Shown here piece after piece: positions 24,051 to 32,232 of a stretch of DNA of 32,232 nucleotides. The notes below the pieces were generated by a model. The model was not told where the DNA came from, did not search any database, and saw only the letters and a list, made by a program, of their open reading frames with translations. The position numbers and the translations under genes were made by a program. Position 1 is the first letter of the stretch. Each line of letters opens with the position of its first letter. This stretch comes from Nitrososphaerota archaeon (GTDB taxonomy: Archaea; Thermoproteota; Nitrososphaeria; Nitrososphaerales; Gagatemarchaeaceae): NCBI GenBank assembly GCA_003135575.1, contig PLCG01000094.1:1312-33543 (forward strand). The letters are read 5' to 3'.

Positions 24051-25238
24051 TTAAGTATGATGCTCAAGGCCAGGCAAAGGCCTCGGTCCCTCCTCCACTA
24101 CCGGCAACATGCCATTTAGCGTGCTCAATACGGCGTTCGCGTCGAGCAGCCATTTCTTGGTAGGACCGTCAAAGAGCGAATACGCGATGACGAATCTCAT
24201 AGACTGGCTTTGATCCATGAGAAGAATCCGCAGCTTCTTTCCAAGCTTGTTGGCGAGCTTGTCGATGTACTCCAGGAACTCCGTATAGGCATAGTTGGGC
24301 AAGAAGACCTCGGCGCAGTACGCCGAACCATAGGCGTAGGCCTCACTCCAAAGGAACGGCGTCCTGTTAAGAAGCGACATCAGGTCCGCAACCTCAGCTT
24401 GAGTCCCTTTCGTCAATAGGAGTGTTAGTTCGATGTAGACATCCTTTCTTGAAATTGCCCTCTGCTGCTCGGAATCGTAATGAGTGCCTTGCCAGACAAG
24501 ACGATAACCCCTGAACAGCTGCCTGGCCTTGACATGGTCCCTGAAGTGGAACTCGAGCGCATTCAGACTCACTTTCACGCTTCCGACCATCTTTACAAAC
24601 CTCTTACCCGCATCAATGTCTAGTTCCTTTAGAATCAGCAGGTCAACCTTGTCGTACCTTTCCACACTTGATGGAGCGTTCAAGGGCAACTTCCTCTCCC
24701 TACCCGTGGTGGCCCAGCCTGAGCGCCACGTTCCCTCGGTGAAATCAAAGAACTCAGGCTTCATAGGCGGGTTTCTCATCTCCTCGAAAGCGAGAACGTC
24801 TAGTTCGGTGAATAGCCCTGCGTTCTGTAGGAACAAGTAGACAGCCGCGCATTTCTCTGCAAGTTCGCGTGGCACAGCCACGTGGATGACATATTCTCCG
24901 GTCAGCAACACGCGCGTGAAACTGTGGAGATAGCAAAGATCGCTAAGGGCGTTGAAAATCGATTTCGCGTTGACCTCGCACGCCGGATTGAGTTTCGCAA
25001 CTAGAATCAGTCTCTTGAACCCAAGCCTCGCATAGTTGGGAACAGCCTGTACTGTGATACCGCTCTTCAGGAAGAACCTGTGGTATCGATATCTGACTGT
25101 CTCCTTGAACTGACCCGTCCTTCTTGCAATCTCGTTGATGTTCGGCCCTACCTCGGCAAGGCAGCGGGCCATTTCCACTAGTTCGTCGTTGAGCTTCCGG
25201 CGCGGATGCTCCGAACCGGATTGGTCGCCTCCACTCAT
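24051..25238 (-). CDS. HTH transcriptional regulator (archaeal, Lrp/AsnC-like HTH arrangement)
   Basis: VEMARCLAEVGPNINEIARRTGQFKETVRYRYHRFFLKSG N-terminal HTH; second HTH-like segment DKVDLLILKELDIDAGKRFVKMVGSVKVSLNALEFHFRDHV. Confidence 0.75.
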   Translation of the reverse strand: MSGGDQSGSEHPRRKLNDELVEMARCLAEVGPNINEIARRTGQFKETVRYRYHRFFLKSGITVQAVPNYARLGFKRLILVAKLNPACEVNAKSIFNALSDLCYLHSFTRVLLTGEYVIHVAVPRELAEKCAAVYLFLQNAGLFTELDVLAFEEMRNPPMKPEFFDFTEGTWRSGWATTGRERKLPLNAPSSVERYDKVDLLILKELDIDAGKRFVKMVGSVKVSLNALEFHFRDHVKARQLFRGYRLVWQGTHYDSEQQRAISRKDVYIELTLLLTKGTQAEVADLMSLLNRTPFLWSEAYAYGSAYCAEVFLPNYAYTEFLEYIDKLANKLGKKLRILLMDQSQSMRFVIAYSLFDGPTKKWLLDANAVLSTLNGMLPVVEEGPRPLPGLEHHT

Positions 25239-25396
25239 CCTGTCATCAACCCAAACCTTTTGCCCACAACTACGTCACCTCGCCCACTATTGTCAAATTG
25301 TAGGTTCGATGCCAGCGTCTGGTCGGTACGGGAATATAGCATTACTTTCACAAAATCGGACCAATTTCGTGTAATCCCTAAAGACTAAACCGTAGG

Positions 25397-26422
25397 ATGA
25401 GTCGACAGTCTAGTGCGCTGTTGGCAAGCCCAAGTCCGCTCCGGGGTGCACTTGCCTTCCTCCAAAGGCACCCAATCGTCTGCCTCCTCCTGCTCTCGCC
25501 CGGGATCCCCGAATACCTCTCCGGGTCCAGCCCCACCAACGCCATCGTCCTGAACCCGTTCATGTTCGTCTTCCAGGTCCTCGCCAACCTCGGCCTCTAC
25601 GGCCCCGGAGTCCTGCTCGTCAGGGAGGCGATGGTCAGGTGGAAGAAGGGGTGGGCGACCGTGCTCCTGCTCGGGGCCGCGTACGGGATCCTGGAGGAGG
25701 GCATCGCCCTCAGCACGCTCTTCGACCCCAACGCGAACCCGGTCGGGAAGCTCGGGTTCTACGGGCACTTGCTCGGGGTGAGCTGGATATGGGTCGCGGG
25801 CATCCTGCCCGTCCACATGATCTTCAGCATCTCGCTCCCGATAATGCTCCTCGGGCTGGCGGTGCCCCGGACGAACGGTGAGAGCCTCCTGTCCCGGCGC
25901 GGCCTGCGCATCGCGTCGGTGGTGTTGAGCCTAGACGTGGTGGTGCTGTTCGTCGTCGTGTCGAGGGTCGGGCATTTCTGGATGGGCTGGCCCGTCTTCT
26001 TGGGGAGCATCGTCGCCATGATGGTCCTCGTCCTGGTCGCGCGTCGTGTCCCCACAAACGCCCTCCATGCTTCGAGCGAGCTGCAGAGGCTGGGGCCAAG
26101 GCGCGCCTTCGTGATGGGCGCATTCTTCTACACCTCGGTCCTCATCGCAGAGAATGTGGGAATGGGCGTGGGCCTTCCTGCGGCAGCGGATTTCGTCCTG
26201 GTCATCGCGGTGCAGGGCCTCTTCCTCGTCGCCGCGCTCCGATTCTTCGGCTCACGAAGCAACGAGAGGGTCCTCATCGCTTTTACGGCGGGACTGGCTG
26301 TGCCCATCGTGGTGTTCGGGCTTGTATCCGAGGCCTCGCTTCCTTTGACGGTCCTGCCCGACCTTGCGTTCGTCCTATTCCTCAGGATGCTCTGGAAGCG
26401 GGTACCCCTGAGCATCATCTGA
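25397..26422 (+). CDS. multi-pass membrane protein
   Basis: 341 aa, several hydrophobic helices; YGILEEGIALSTLFDP glutamate-containing helix. Confidence 0.8.
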   Translation: MSRQSSALLASPSPLRGALAFLQRHPIVCLLLLSPGIPEYLSGSSPTNAIVLNPFMFVFQVLANLGLYGPGVLLVREAMVRWKKGWATVLLLGAAYGILEEGIALSTLFDPNANPVGKLGFYGHLLGVSWIWVAGILPVHMIFSISLPIMLLGLAVPRTNGESLLSRRGLRIASVVLSLDVVVLFVVVSRVGHFWMGWPVFLGSIVAMMVLVLVARRVPTNALHASSELQRLGPRRAFVMGAFFYTSVLIAENVGMGVGLPAAADFVLVIAVQGLFLVAALRFFGSRSNERVLIAFTAGLAVPIVVFGLVSEASLPLTVLPDLAFVLFLRMLWKRVPLSII

Positions 26423-26461
26423 CGGAGGCGTTCATTAGGCTCGCGGACCTCTTCCTGATGG

Positions 26462-26791
26462 TTGCGAGACTACAGCAAGTTCAAGGTGACCGTGAGAGGC
26501 GATCCGAAGTTTGCATCGTTCTTCATGGGTCTGAGCGACGGACAACTGAAGAAGGGGATAGACGATGTCCTCGACGCGCTAAAGGAGCATCCAGATTCTG
26601 GCGACCTCGTCGAACGCTCGCTATGGCCTGATGAATACAAGAAACTCGTACTCGACAACCTGTTCCGAATCGAGATCGGGAGGGAGCAGCGTATGACCTA
26701 TACGATAAGAATCGACGGCGGTAATCTGGATGTTGACGTCATCGAGTTCTTCCCGACGCACAAGGAATACGAGAGACGCTTCCACTTTTAG
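26462..26791 (+). CDS. RelE-superfamily-like toxin, convergent with winged-helix gene
   Basis: VTVRGDPKFASFFMGLSDGQLKKGIDDVLDALKEHPDSGDLVERSLWPDEYKKLVLDNLFRIEIGREQRMTYTIRIDGGNLDVDVIEFFPTHKEYERRFHF; TTG start. Confidence 0.75.
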   Translation: MRDYSKFKVTVRGDPKFASFFMGLSDGQLKKGIDDVLDALKEHPDSGDLVERSLWPDEYKKLVLDNLFRIEIGREQRMTYTIRIDGGNLDVDVIEFFPTHKEYERRFHF

Positions 26792-27075
26792 CGAAGCTTG
26801 ATACTTTTCTCGAACAGGTGCTTCAGCCTGGGGTTGTCTACGGCCACCCAGACGATTCTGTCATCCTTGAAGACTATCTTGTTCGAGGCCTCGAGGTAGT
26901 CCAGAATCCGCTTGAAGGTCTGGTATTCCATGCCTTTGGGAAGCGACTTCCAGAGCTCCGTCCTGGTTGGATAGTCTGACTTCTTGATCCGGTCGACTAT
27001 CTGCTTCTCCACCATTAGCACGGTGTCAAGCTTCGGCGAGTGCACCAAGCAAATACTCAAAAGGCAGGTCGTCAT
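26788..27075 (-). CDS. small winged-helix-like protein, paralogue of 2422-2691
   Basis: DYPTRTELWKSLPKGMEYQTFKRILDYLEASNKIVFKDDRIVWVAV aligns with EYPTRMQLWKGLPRKVQYQTFQRVLQYLEASEKIAFNDRKIIYTGV. Confidence 0.78.
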   Translation of the reverse strand: MTTCLLSICLVHSPKLDTVLMVEKQIVDRIKKSDYPTRTELWKSLPKGMEYQTFKRILDYLEASNKIVFKDDRIVWVAVDNPRLKHLFEKSIKLR

Positions 27076-27107
27076 ATAAACTTATGTAACTGGGAAATAG
27101 TGGAAGC

Positions 27108-27163
27108 TCTGCCGGATGCCGCATTCGTCCTCTTTCTCCGAATGCTTTGGAATCGGATTATTA
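27108..27163 (+). pseudogene. C-terminal remnant related to membrane protein 25397-26422
   Basis: Translation ALPDAAFVLFLRMLWNR versus VLPDLAFVLFLRMLWKR at the end of the membrane protein (14/17 identical by eye). Confidence 0.6.
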
Positions 27164-27886
27164 TCTTCCGTTCTTCAACTTGACGAACTCGACCAGCCCG
27201 TCCCTGAACTTGATGCTCGCGTGGCTCCCGTTGCAGAAGGGCTTGTTGACCGAGGCACCGCACCTGCAGATCGTCACCCGGTTTCTTATCTCGTAGGGCG
27301 TCCCGTCCTCCGACTCCAGCCGGATGCCTCCCTGGACGTAGAGAGGGCCGCTGCACCCCATCGCGGGGTCCTCGACCACGCCGATCGAGGGCTTCAGCCT
27401 GGGCTCGATCTCCTTTCCCGTCTTCTTGTCATGGAGCACCAGCCTGCCCGAGGGGCAGTGCGACTCCTCGCGTATGACCAGCTTGCGCACCTCCGGGTCG
27501 TCCGTCTGGTCCATCAACCCCCAGATCTTGCCGCCGGGGTCACAAAAACGGGCAAAGGCGCACAGGTCCTCGGCGTCGCTCAGCGTCATGGTCGCCCCGT
27601 CAAAGATGTCGGCCTGCCTCGCGAACGGCTGTCGGGTGGCGGTCTCCTTCCCGTCGAAATGGGTCCTCGAGTGCGAGCCGTCACAAAACGGCTTGGATTG
27701 CGAGCGCCCGCAGCGGCACAGCTTGTATTCCCCCTTCGTCTCGAACGTCTTCGCCCTCTTCCAGTCCCACGACAGGCCTTCGTCGTTCGGGTCGATTATC
27801 TCCATCGTGAGCGGAATCTCTCCTGACACGACGTATGGCCCGTCCTTTGACACCACGATCTTTCCTTCGGAGGGCTTGGCGCTCAA
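27161..27886 (-). CDS. CDGSH iron-sulfur domain protein (two CDGSH motifs)
   Basis: CRCGRSQSKPFCDGSH and CRCGASVNKPFCNGSH. Confidence 0.95.
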   Translation of the reverse strand: MSAKPSEGKIVVSKDGPYVVSGEIPLTMEIIDPNDEGLSWDWKRAKTFETKGEYKLCRCGRSQSKPFCDGSHSRTHFDGKETATRQPFARQADIFDGATMTLSDAEDLCAFARFCDPGGKIWGLMDQTDDPEVRKLVIREESHCPSGRLVLHDKKTGKEIEPRLKPSIGVVEDPAMGCSGPLYVQGGIRLESEDGTPYEIRNRVTICRCGASVNKPFCNGSHASIKFRDGLVEFVKLKNGR

Positions 27887-27938
27887 TTTCCCACGCGAAA
27901 CAAGTAACGGGTGGTAATTAATACCATTCAGAGGCTCG

Positions 27939-28067
27939 ATGGGGGCTACTTTGCGAGAAGAAAGTAAGCAGCCGTCTCATGAGAAACTCATAAAGGCCAC
28001 CGAACTCATCGGCGAGAGGGTCATGCCGGCGATTCGCGAAAAGCTCGAAGTGGGCGTATACTCTTGA
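27939..28067 (+). pseudogene. short ORF resembling the C-terminus of LLM-class flavin-dependent oxidoreductases
   Basis: Manual translation MGATLREESKQPSHEKLIKATELIGERVMPAIREKLEVGVYS*; overlaps the Rieske start (TTGA). Confidence 0.4.
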
Positions 28068-28378
28068 CGAAGACCCCCGTAGCCAAGGTGAAAGAGATTC
28101 TCCCGGGGACCATGAAGGGGTTCGAAATCGGTCCAAACAAGCTTCTGGTCGCGAATATCGACGGGCAGTTCTTCGCCATGCGCTCGGTCTGCAACCACGT
28201 GGGCGGGCCATTGGAGAAGGGCAAGCTGGACGGGGAGGTGGTCACCTGTCCGTGGCACGGGTCAAGGTGGGACGTGAAGACCGGCAAGCTGGTCCAGTTC
28301 GCAAAACAGCTGCCTCCCGAGCCTGTCTACAAGGTCACCGTCGATGGAGACCAGATTTTCGTCGAAACCGAGGGCTGA
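28064..28378 (+). CDS. Rieske 2Fe-2S ferredoxin-like protein
   Basis: SVCNHVGGPLEKGKLDGEVVTCPWHGSRWDVKTGK (CxH...CxxH). Confidence 0.93.
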   Translation: MTKTPVAKVKEILPGTMKGFEIGPNKLLVANIDGQFFAMRSVCNHVGGPLEKGKLDGEVVTCPWHGSRWDVKTGKLVQFAKQLPPEPVYKVTVDGDQIFVETEG

Positions 28379-28389
28379 GCAGCCATGCT

Positions 28390-30333
28390 TCAATATCCCA
28401 TCTTTCGCTCGATCTCCAACCAGCGCGGGTCGGAGCGATACTTTGCGAGCCGTGGAAACAGTCTGAAGTACCCAAGGGCCCCATCATGCTCTAGGTACGC
28501 ACGCTCGAGCAGTCGATAGGCCTCGTCCTCTTCTCCCAACTCGAGCTTGACCTCGGCGAGAAGGGCGGGTGACTTGTAGAGCCCAGACTTCTCCGACTGG
28601 ACTTCGTCGACTATCTTGACCGCCTGCTCTTTTCGCCCCGCTATCGCGTAGAGCTCCGCCAGCGCCATCCTCGGATAGGAAGACGACCCTGCTCCGCCCG
28701 TTTCGGCGGCCTTCGTCATCTCTGCGATCGCCCTGTCCAATTCCCCCACCCCTTCATGCGCCCAAGCGCTCCAGAAATGTGCGGACGCGAAGCCTGGGTC
28801 CTCCTCGGCCAGCTTTTCGAACTGGTCTATCGCCTCGCGATATTTGCCCTGGAAGAAGATCCCAATCCCTATCCCCTGCTTTATGGTGCTCGAATGGGGG
28901 TCCAGCTGCAGGGCTTGCTGCTCGTGCTCGAACGCCTCCTCGAACCTTCCCAAGCCGTTCAGCAGCGTCCAATACCAATGATGGGCAGTCGCATAGCTGG
29001 GCTTGAGCGCTATCGCCCGTTTGAGCTCCCTTTCAGCCCCGCGCATGTCCCATTCGTGGTGCAGGGCGAGCGCCAGGGACGCGTGGGCCTCGGCTAGGTC
29101 ATCGTCAAGCTCGACAGCCCTCTGCGCGTAGCCCTTGCCGATCGCACCCTCGCTGTGGGACATCCATCCCCTGTCTTCCTGGATGGAGTAGCAGTCCGCG
29201 AGCCCGGAGTACGCGAGAGCGAAGTTCGGGTCCCGTTTGATTGCCTCCTCGAAGTACTTGGCGGCCTTCTTGAGCCCCTCGAACGACCGCTCGTTCCAAA
29301 GGTATCTCCCCTTCAGGTAGAGGGTGTACGCCTCGACGTCACCCGTCGCCTTCTTCTCCACCGCCTCCCTCTCCTTTGAGAGAAGGTTCACCCTGAGCGC
29401 CTGCGCTACCTGCTCGGCGATGTCTGCCTGGATCGCAAAGATGTCCGTCAGGTCCCGGTCGTAGCTCTGCGCCCAGAGGTGCCTGTCGTTCTGGCTGTCG
29501 ATGAGCTGTGTGGTGATCCTCACCTTGTTGCCCGCCTTCCTCACGCTCCCCTCGAGCACCGTCCCCGCCGAGAGCTCGCGCCCTATCTCGCCGATAGGCA
29601 GCACAGTGTCCTTGTACCTCATCACGGACGTGCGCGAGATGACGCTCAGCTCGCTTATCCTCGAGACCGTCGAGATGAGCTCGTCAGTCATCCCGTCGAC
29701 GAAATACCGGTCGTTCGGGTCGGCGCTCAAGTTCGAGAGCGGCAGTATGGCGATGCGACGGGGGTCAAGGGCCGACTCGGCAGGTTGCGCCCTCTCACCT
29801 CGTCCTTCCACCTTGTAGACCTCGACGGGGTACCGTATATTCTTCAGCTCACGGGTGCCGATCTTCACGAACCTGCAATCGACCTTCCTCTCCACCTGGT
29901 CCACCACCTGCCTGGTAACGCAGATCCCGCCTGGCTCGGCGAGGGGTTGGAGCCTGGAGGCGACGTTGACCGCATCCCCGAGGATGTCCCCCTCCGAGTG
30001 GACGACGTCCCCCACGTGTATCCCGATCCTGACCGATATCTTGTCGCCAGGTCCTTGCTTTTCGTTGAACCTCCGGACGTTCCCCTGGGCCTGGAGGGCG
30101 CACTCGACAGCCTCCACCGCGCTCGGGAACTCCACCAGGAAGCCGTCTCCCATGGTCTTGACGACCCTTCCCCGGTGGCTGTCGAAGGCACCCTGCAGGA
30201 GGCCTCTATGCTCCTCTAGCAGCCTCAGGGCCCTCCTCTCGTCGACAGAGGTCATCGAGGAGTAGCCCACCAGGTCGGTGAACATGATCGCCCCCAGTCG
30301 GCGCTCCCCCATGTCCCTCCGCTCGGCTGCCAT
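28390..30333 (-). CDS. class III adenylate/guanylate cyclase - TolB-like - TPR protein (paralogue of 7840-9786)
   Basis: RRLGAIMFTDLVGYSSMTSVDE...KTMGDGFLVEFPSAVEAV...GDAVNVASRLQPLA; same domain order as 7840-9786. Confidence 0.93.
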   Translation of the reverse strand: MAAERRDMGERRLGAIMFTDLVGYSSMTSVDERRALRLLEEHRGLLQGAFDSHRGRVVKTMGDGFLVEFPSAVEAVECALQAQGNVRRFNEKQGPGDKISVRIGIHVGDVVHSEGDILGDAVNVASRLQPLAEPGGICVTRQVVDQVERKVDCRFVKIGTRELKNIRYPVEVYKVEGRGERAQPAESALDPRRIAILPLSNLSADPNDRYFVDGMTDELISTVSRISELSVISRTSVMRYKDTVLPIGEIGRELSAGTVLEGSVRKAGNKVRITTQLIDSQNDRHLWAQSYDRDLTDIFAIQADIAEQVAQALRVNLLSKEREAVEKKATGDVEAYTLYLKGRYLWNERSFEGLKKAAKYFEEAIKRDPNFALAYSGLADCYSIQEDRGWMSHSEGAIGKGYAQRAVELDDDLAEAHASLALALHHEWDMRGAERELKRAIALKPSYATAHHWYWTLLNGLGRFEEAFEHEQQALQLDPHSSTIKQGIGIGIFFQGKYREAIDQFEKLAEEDPGFASAHFWSAWAHEGVGELDRAIAEMTKAAETGGAGSSSYPRMALAELYAIAGRKEQAVKIVDEVQSEKSGLYKSPALLAEVKLELGEEDEAYRLLERAYLEHDGALGYFRLFPRLAKYRSDPRWLEIERKMGY

Positions 30334-30527
30334 CTCTGGCTCGCTGGGGCTTGACTAGGCTATAACTTTGAACGGTGAAGAGACCGAGATTTTTCTTGCT
30401 TTCTGCGGGCTGCTACCCTGCGCACTTGCGCGTTCTTCTCTGCCAGGGCTAATAGGGCCTCACTTGAGGCGTCTGCGAGCGCTCGGATTTCCTTCCTCTT
30501 CACTTCGTTCAACTTCGCTCCCATGTC

Positions 30528-30797
30528 CTATCGGGAAGAGACCTTGTTTTCGACCTGGCTGAGCCGTGCCTTGATTTCCGCAATTTCTTGTACTTCTGGG
30601 AACCGCTTCTCCAAGGAACCAATTCTTTCATCAACTCGTCTTATTTCAGATTGGACGCCGTCGAAACGCGCGTCCAGCACCTTCTCGAGATGGCCCACCT
30701 CCTCGCTTACGATGCTGCGGATTTTGGACTCCATTGTGGGAATGAGGAGCCTCTCCACCCAACCCGGAATCTTCTCCGCCATTTTCGCCATGCTCAC
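30528..30797 (-). CDS. coiled-coil hypothetical protein
   Basis: 89 aa; VGHLEKVLDARFDGVQSEIRRVDERIGSLEKRFPEVQEIAEIKARLSQVENKV. Confidence 0.65.
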   Translation of the reverse strand: MSMAKMAEKIPGWVERLLIPTMESKIRSIVSEEVGHLEKVLDARFDGVQSEIRRVDERIGSLEKRFPEVQEIAEIKARLSQVENKVSSR

Positions 30798-30853
30798 TTA
30801 GGCTCGCCTCTTATTTAAGAGCAAACGCGCCAAGGAGAGGTAGAGGACCCGCG

Positions 30854-32059
30854 TTGAGAGTTGGAAAGAATCCTCGACTGCTGACCGTTGCGGTGGCCCT
30901 CGTTGTCATTGGTGGAATCTTGTTGTCTCTTTACATGTCTGCGTGGTTTGGGCATCCCCATCAAGAGTCTACCGCCGCACCGCCACCCTTGGTTCCCATA
31001 CTCTGGGAGTCCACGGCCTTCAACATGTCGAACGGAGAGACGGCCGTCCAAGCTGCCTCGGAGTTCAACGCCAACTTCATCTTCAGAGGGACTTTTCAGT
31101 GGGGGCTCTCTGGAGTCCGGGCGGGGCCCGAATCCTCGACCCCTCTATTTCTCAAGTACGTAGAAAACATCAAGGCGCTCAAGCAGGGCAACCCAAACCT
31201 TGTGTACGAGGGGGGTTTCGGAACCCAGTACCTGCCAAGGAACGATGTCTGGCCTAATGGGACGGCCATCTCTGATGTGGATTTCAACAGCATGGTGGGG
31301 AAGAACAGCACCGGGGGCTGGCTTCAGCTGGAGGGGTACGACGGCTACGTCCCAGACCTGGCGAGCCCGACATTCCGGGCCTTCGTCGTCCAGTGGTCGG
31401 AAAGACAGATCGACGAAGGGGTCGATGGGGTGTTCTTTGACGACCCGTACACCTACGCAAACCACCTGGTGGGCGTGGAGCATCAGGACGCAAGCACTGT
31501 CTATGGTCAATACGGGGGATACATGGCCAGCGTCGTGCAATCGCTCAAGTCCTACGCCTCCGCTCACGGCAGGACTTTCTTTGCAACGATCAACTCAGGA
31601 AGGTGCGTCAACATACAGGGACAGCTGCAATACCCAGCGCTCCTCAGCTTCGAGTCCTACTTCACCTGCTCGGCCGCCGATGAAGACTTCAACGCCACCG
31701 CCAACCCGTCCCTACAGCCCGTAGAGAACTTCACCCAGCTCAAGGCCTCCGTGACGGCCGTCGTGAACGTCCCGATGATGGTATTCATAGATTGGCCGGG
31801 CCAGCAGGCCGCTCTTGGCAGCATGACCACTCAGCAGCAAATAACAGTCCTCACGAATCTTGGCGACAAACTGAAAGCAAGCGGTGTGCCCTTCGTGTAC
31901 CATCTCTACCATCACGTGCCCCTCTATGATTCCGTTGCAGAAGGGACCTACTCCACCCTGTTGCAGTTGGACAAAGAGGCCGCCACAGGATCATCATTCG
32001 GTCAGACGGCATTGCCTCCTCTTGCAGTACCCACGTTAATCCCTGCCCGCAAAGATTGA
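30854..32059 (+). CDS. secreted/anchored TIM-barrel glycoside-hydrolase-like protein
   Basis: TTG start; N-terminal TM; RQIDEGVDGVFFDDPYTYANH and FATINSGRCV resemble putative glycosyl-hydrolase barrel strands. Confidence 0.6.
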   Translation: MRVGKNPRLLTVAVALVVIGGILLSLYMSAWFGHPHQESTAAPPPLVPILWESTAFNMSNGETAVQAASEFNANFIFRGTFQWGLSGVRAGPESSTPLFLKYVENIKALKQGNPNLVYEGGFGTQYLPRNDVWPNGTAISDVDFNSMVGKNSTGGWLQLEGYDGYVPDLASPTFRAFVVQWSERQIDEGVDGVFFDDPYTYANHLVGVEHQDASTVYGQYGGYMASVVQSLKSYASAHGRTFFATINSGRCVNIQGQLQYPALLSFESYFTCSAADEDFNATANPSLQPVENFTQLKASVTAVVNVPMMVFIDWPGQQAALGSMTTQQQITVLTNLGDKLKASGVPFVYHLYHHVPLYDSVAEGTYSTLLQLDKEAATGSSFGQTALPPLAVPTLIPARKD

Positions 32060-32107
32060 AGGCCGATACGAAGAGAAATTAGCCTGCCTATCCGGGGGAG
32101 AAAGCGC

Positions 32108-32232
32108 TTGAGCTCTGCCCCTGCCATCGACGCGCGGCAACTCACCCGAAAGTACCGCGACAAGGTCGCCGTCGCCGACGCGACCTTCCAGGTGGGGCGC
32201 TCCGAGGTATTCGGCTTCCTGGGCCCCAACGG
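32108..32232 (+). CDS. ABC transporter ATP-binding protein (5' part, cut by window end)
   Basis: IDARQLTRKYRDKVAVADATFQVGRSEVFGFLGPNG: A-loop Tyr and start of Walker A. Confidence 0.85.
   Translation, partial: MSSAPAIDARQLTRKYRDKVAVADATFQVGRSEVFGFLGPN

Noticed and set aside
25300-25325. GTAGGTTCGATGCC looked like a tRNA T-arm
   Set aside because: No acceptor, D or anticodon arms could be paired upstream; no tRNA found in the window by eye.
27116-27826. 236-aa + strand ORF opposite the CDGSH gene
   Set aside because: The minus strand carries two CDGSH motifs; the + ORF is a shadow. Only its first few tens of bases contain the membrane-protein remnant, in another frame.
29479-30219. 246-aa ORF antisense to the second cyclase gene
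   Set aside because: Antisense shadow of a clearly coding region with no protein-like features.

Overview
The window is probably archaeal. The evidence is TATA-like boxes about 25-35 nt upstream of starts, many TTG starts, VapBC/RelE-type modules, and an HTH regulator and PQQ-propeller proteins reminiscent of Nitrososphaeria; this is inference only. Bases 1-15300 form an accessory island dense in toxin-antitoxin (TA)-like genes. They are punctuated by about 13 copies, all in the same orientation, of a dispersed repeat with core ATGCCCCGGCGGAGGCGCAATGAACCCTTATGCATGGCGAC, sometimes with a 5' module and/or a 3' module. Bases 15300-21100 hold a defence/repair block: Vsr-like endonuclease, Sau3AI/MutH-like endonuclease, C5 DNA methyltransferase, a DUF2075-like NTPase with an N-terminal PD-(D/E)XK-like motif, and a PLD-like nuclease with Cys clusters. 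Bases 21100-32232 are mostly chromosomal: DEAD-box helicase, PfpI, HTH regulator, membrane protein, CDGSH, Rieske, a second cyclase-TPR protein, a TIM-barrel hydrolase-like protein and the start of an ABC ATPase. The strongest second-look items are (i) the cassette-like repeat array, with an imperfect attC-like hairpin in copy A; (ii) a tail-to-tail module of a winged-helix-like protein and a RelE-like protein, found twice, each with a 4-nt stop-codon overlap; and (iii) the DUF2075-PLD gene pair. All assignments come from reading the sequence. No database search was run.
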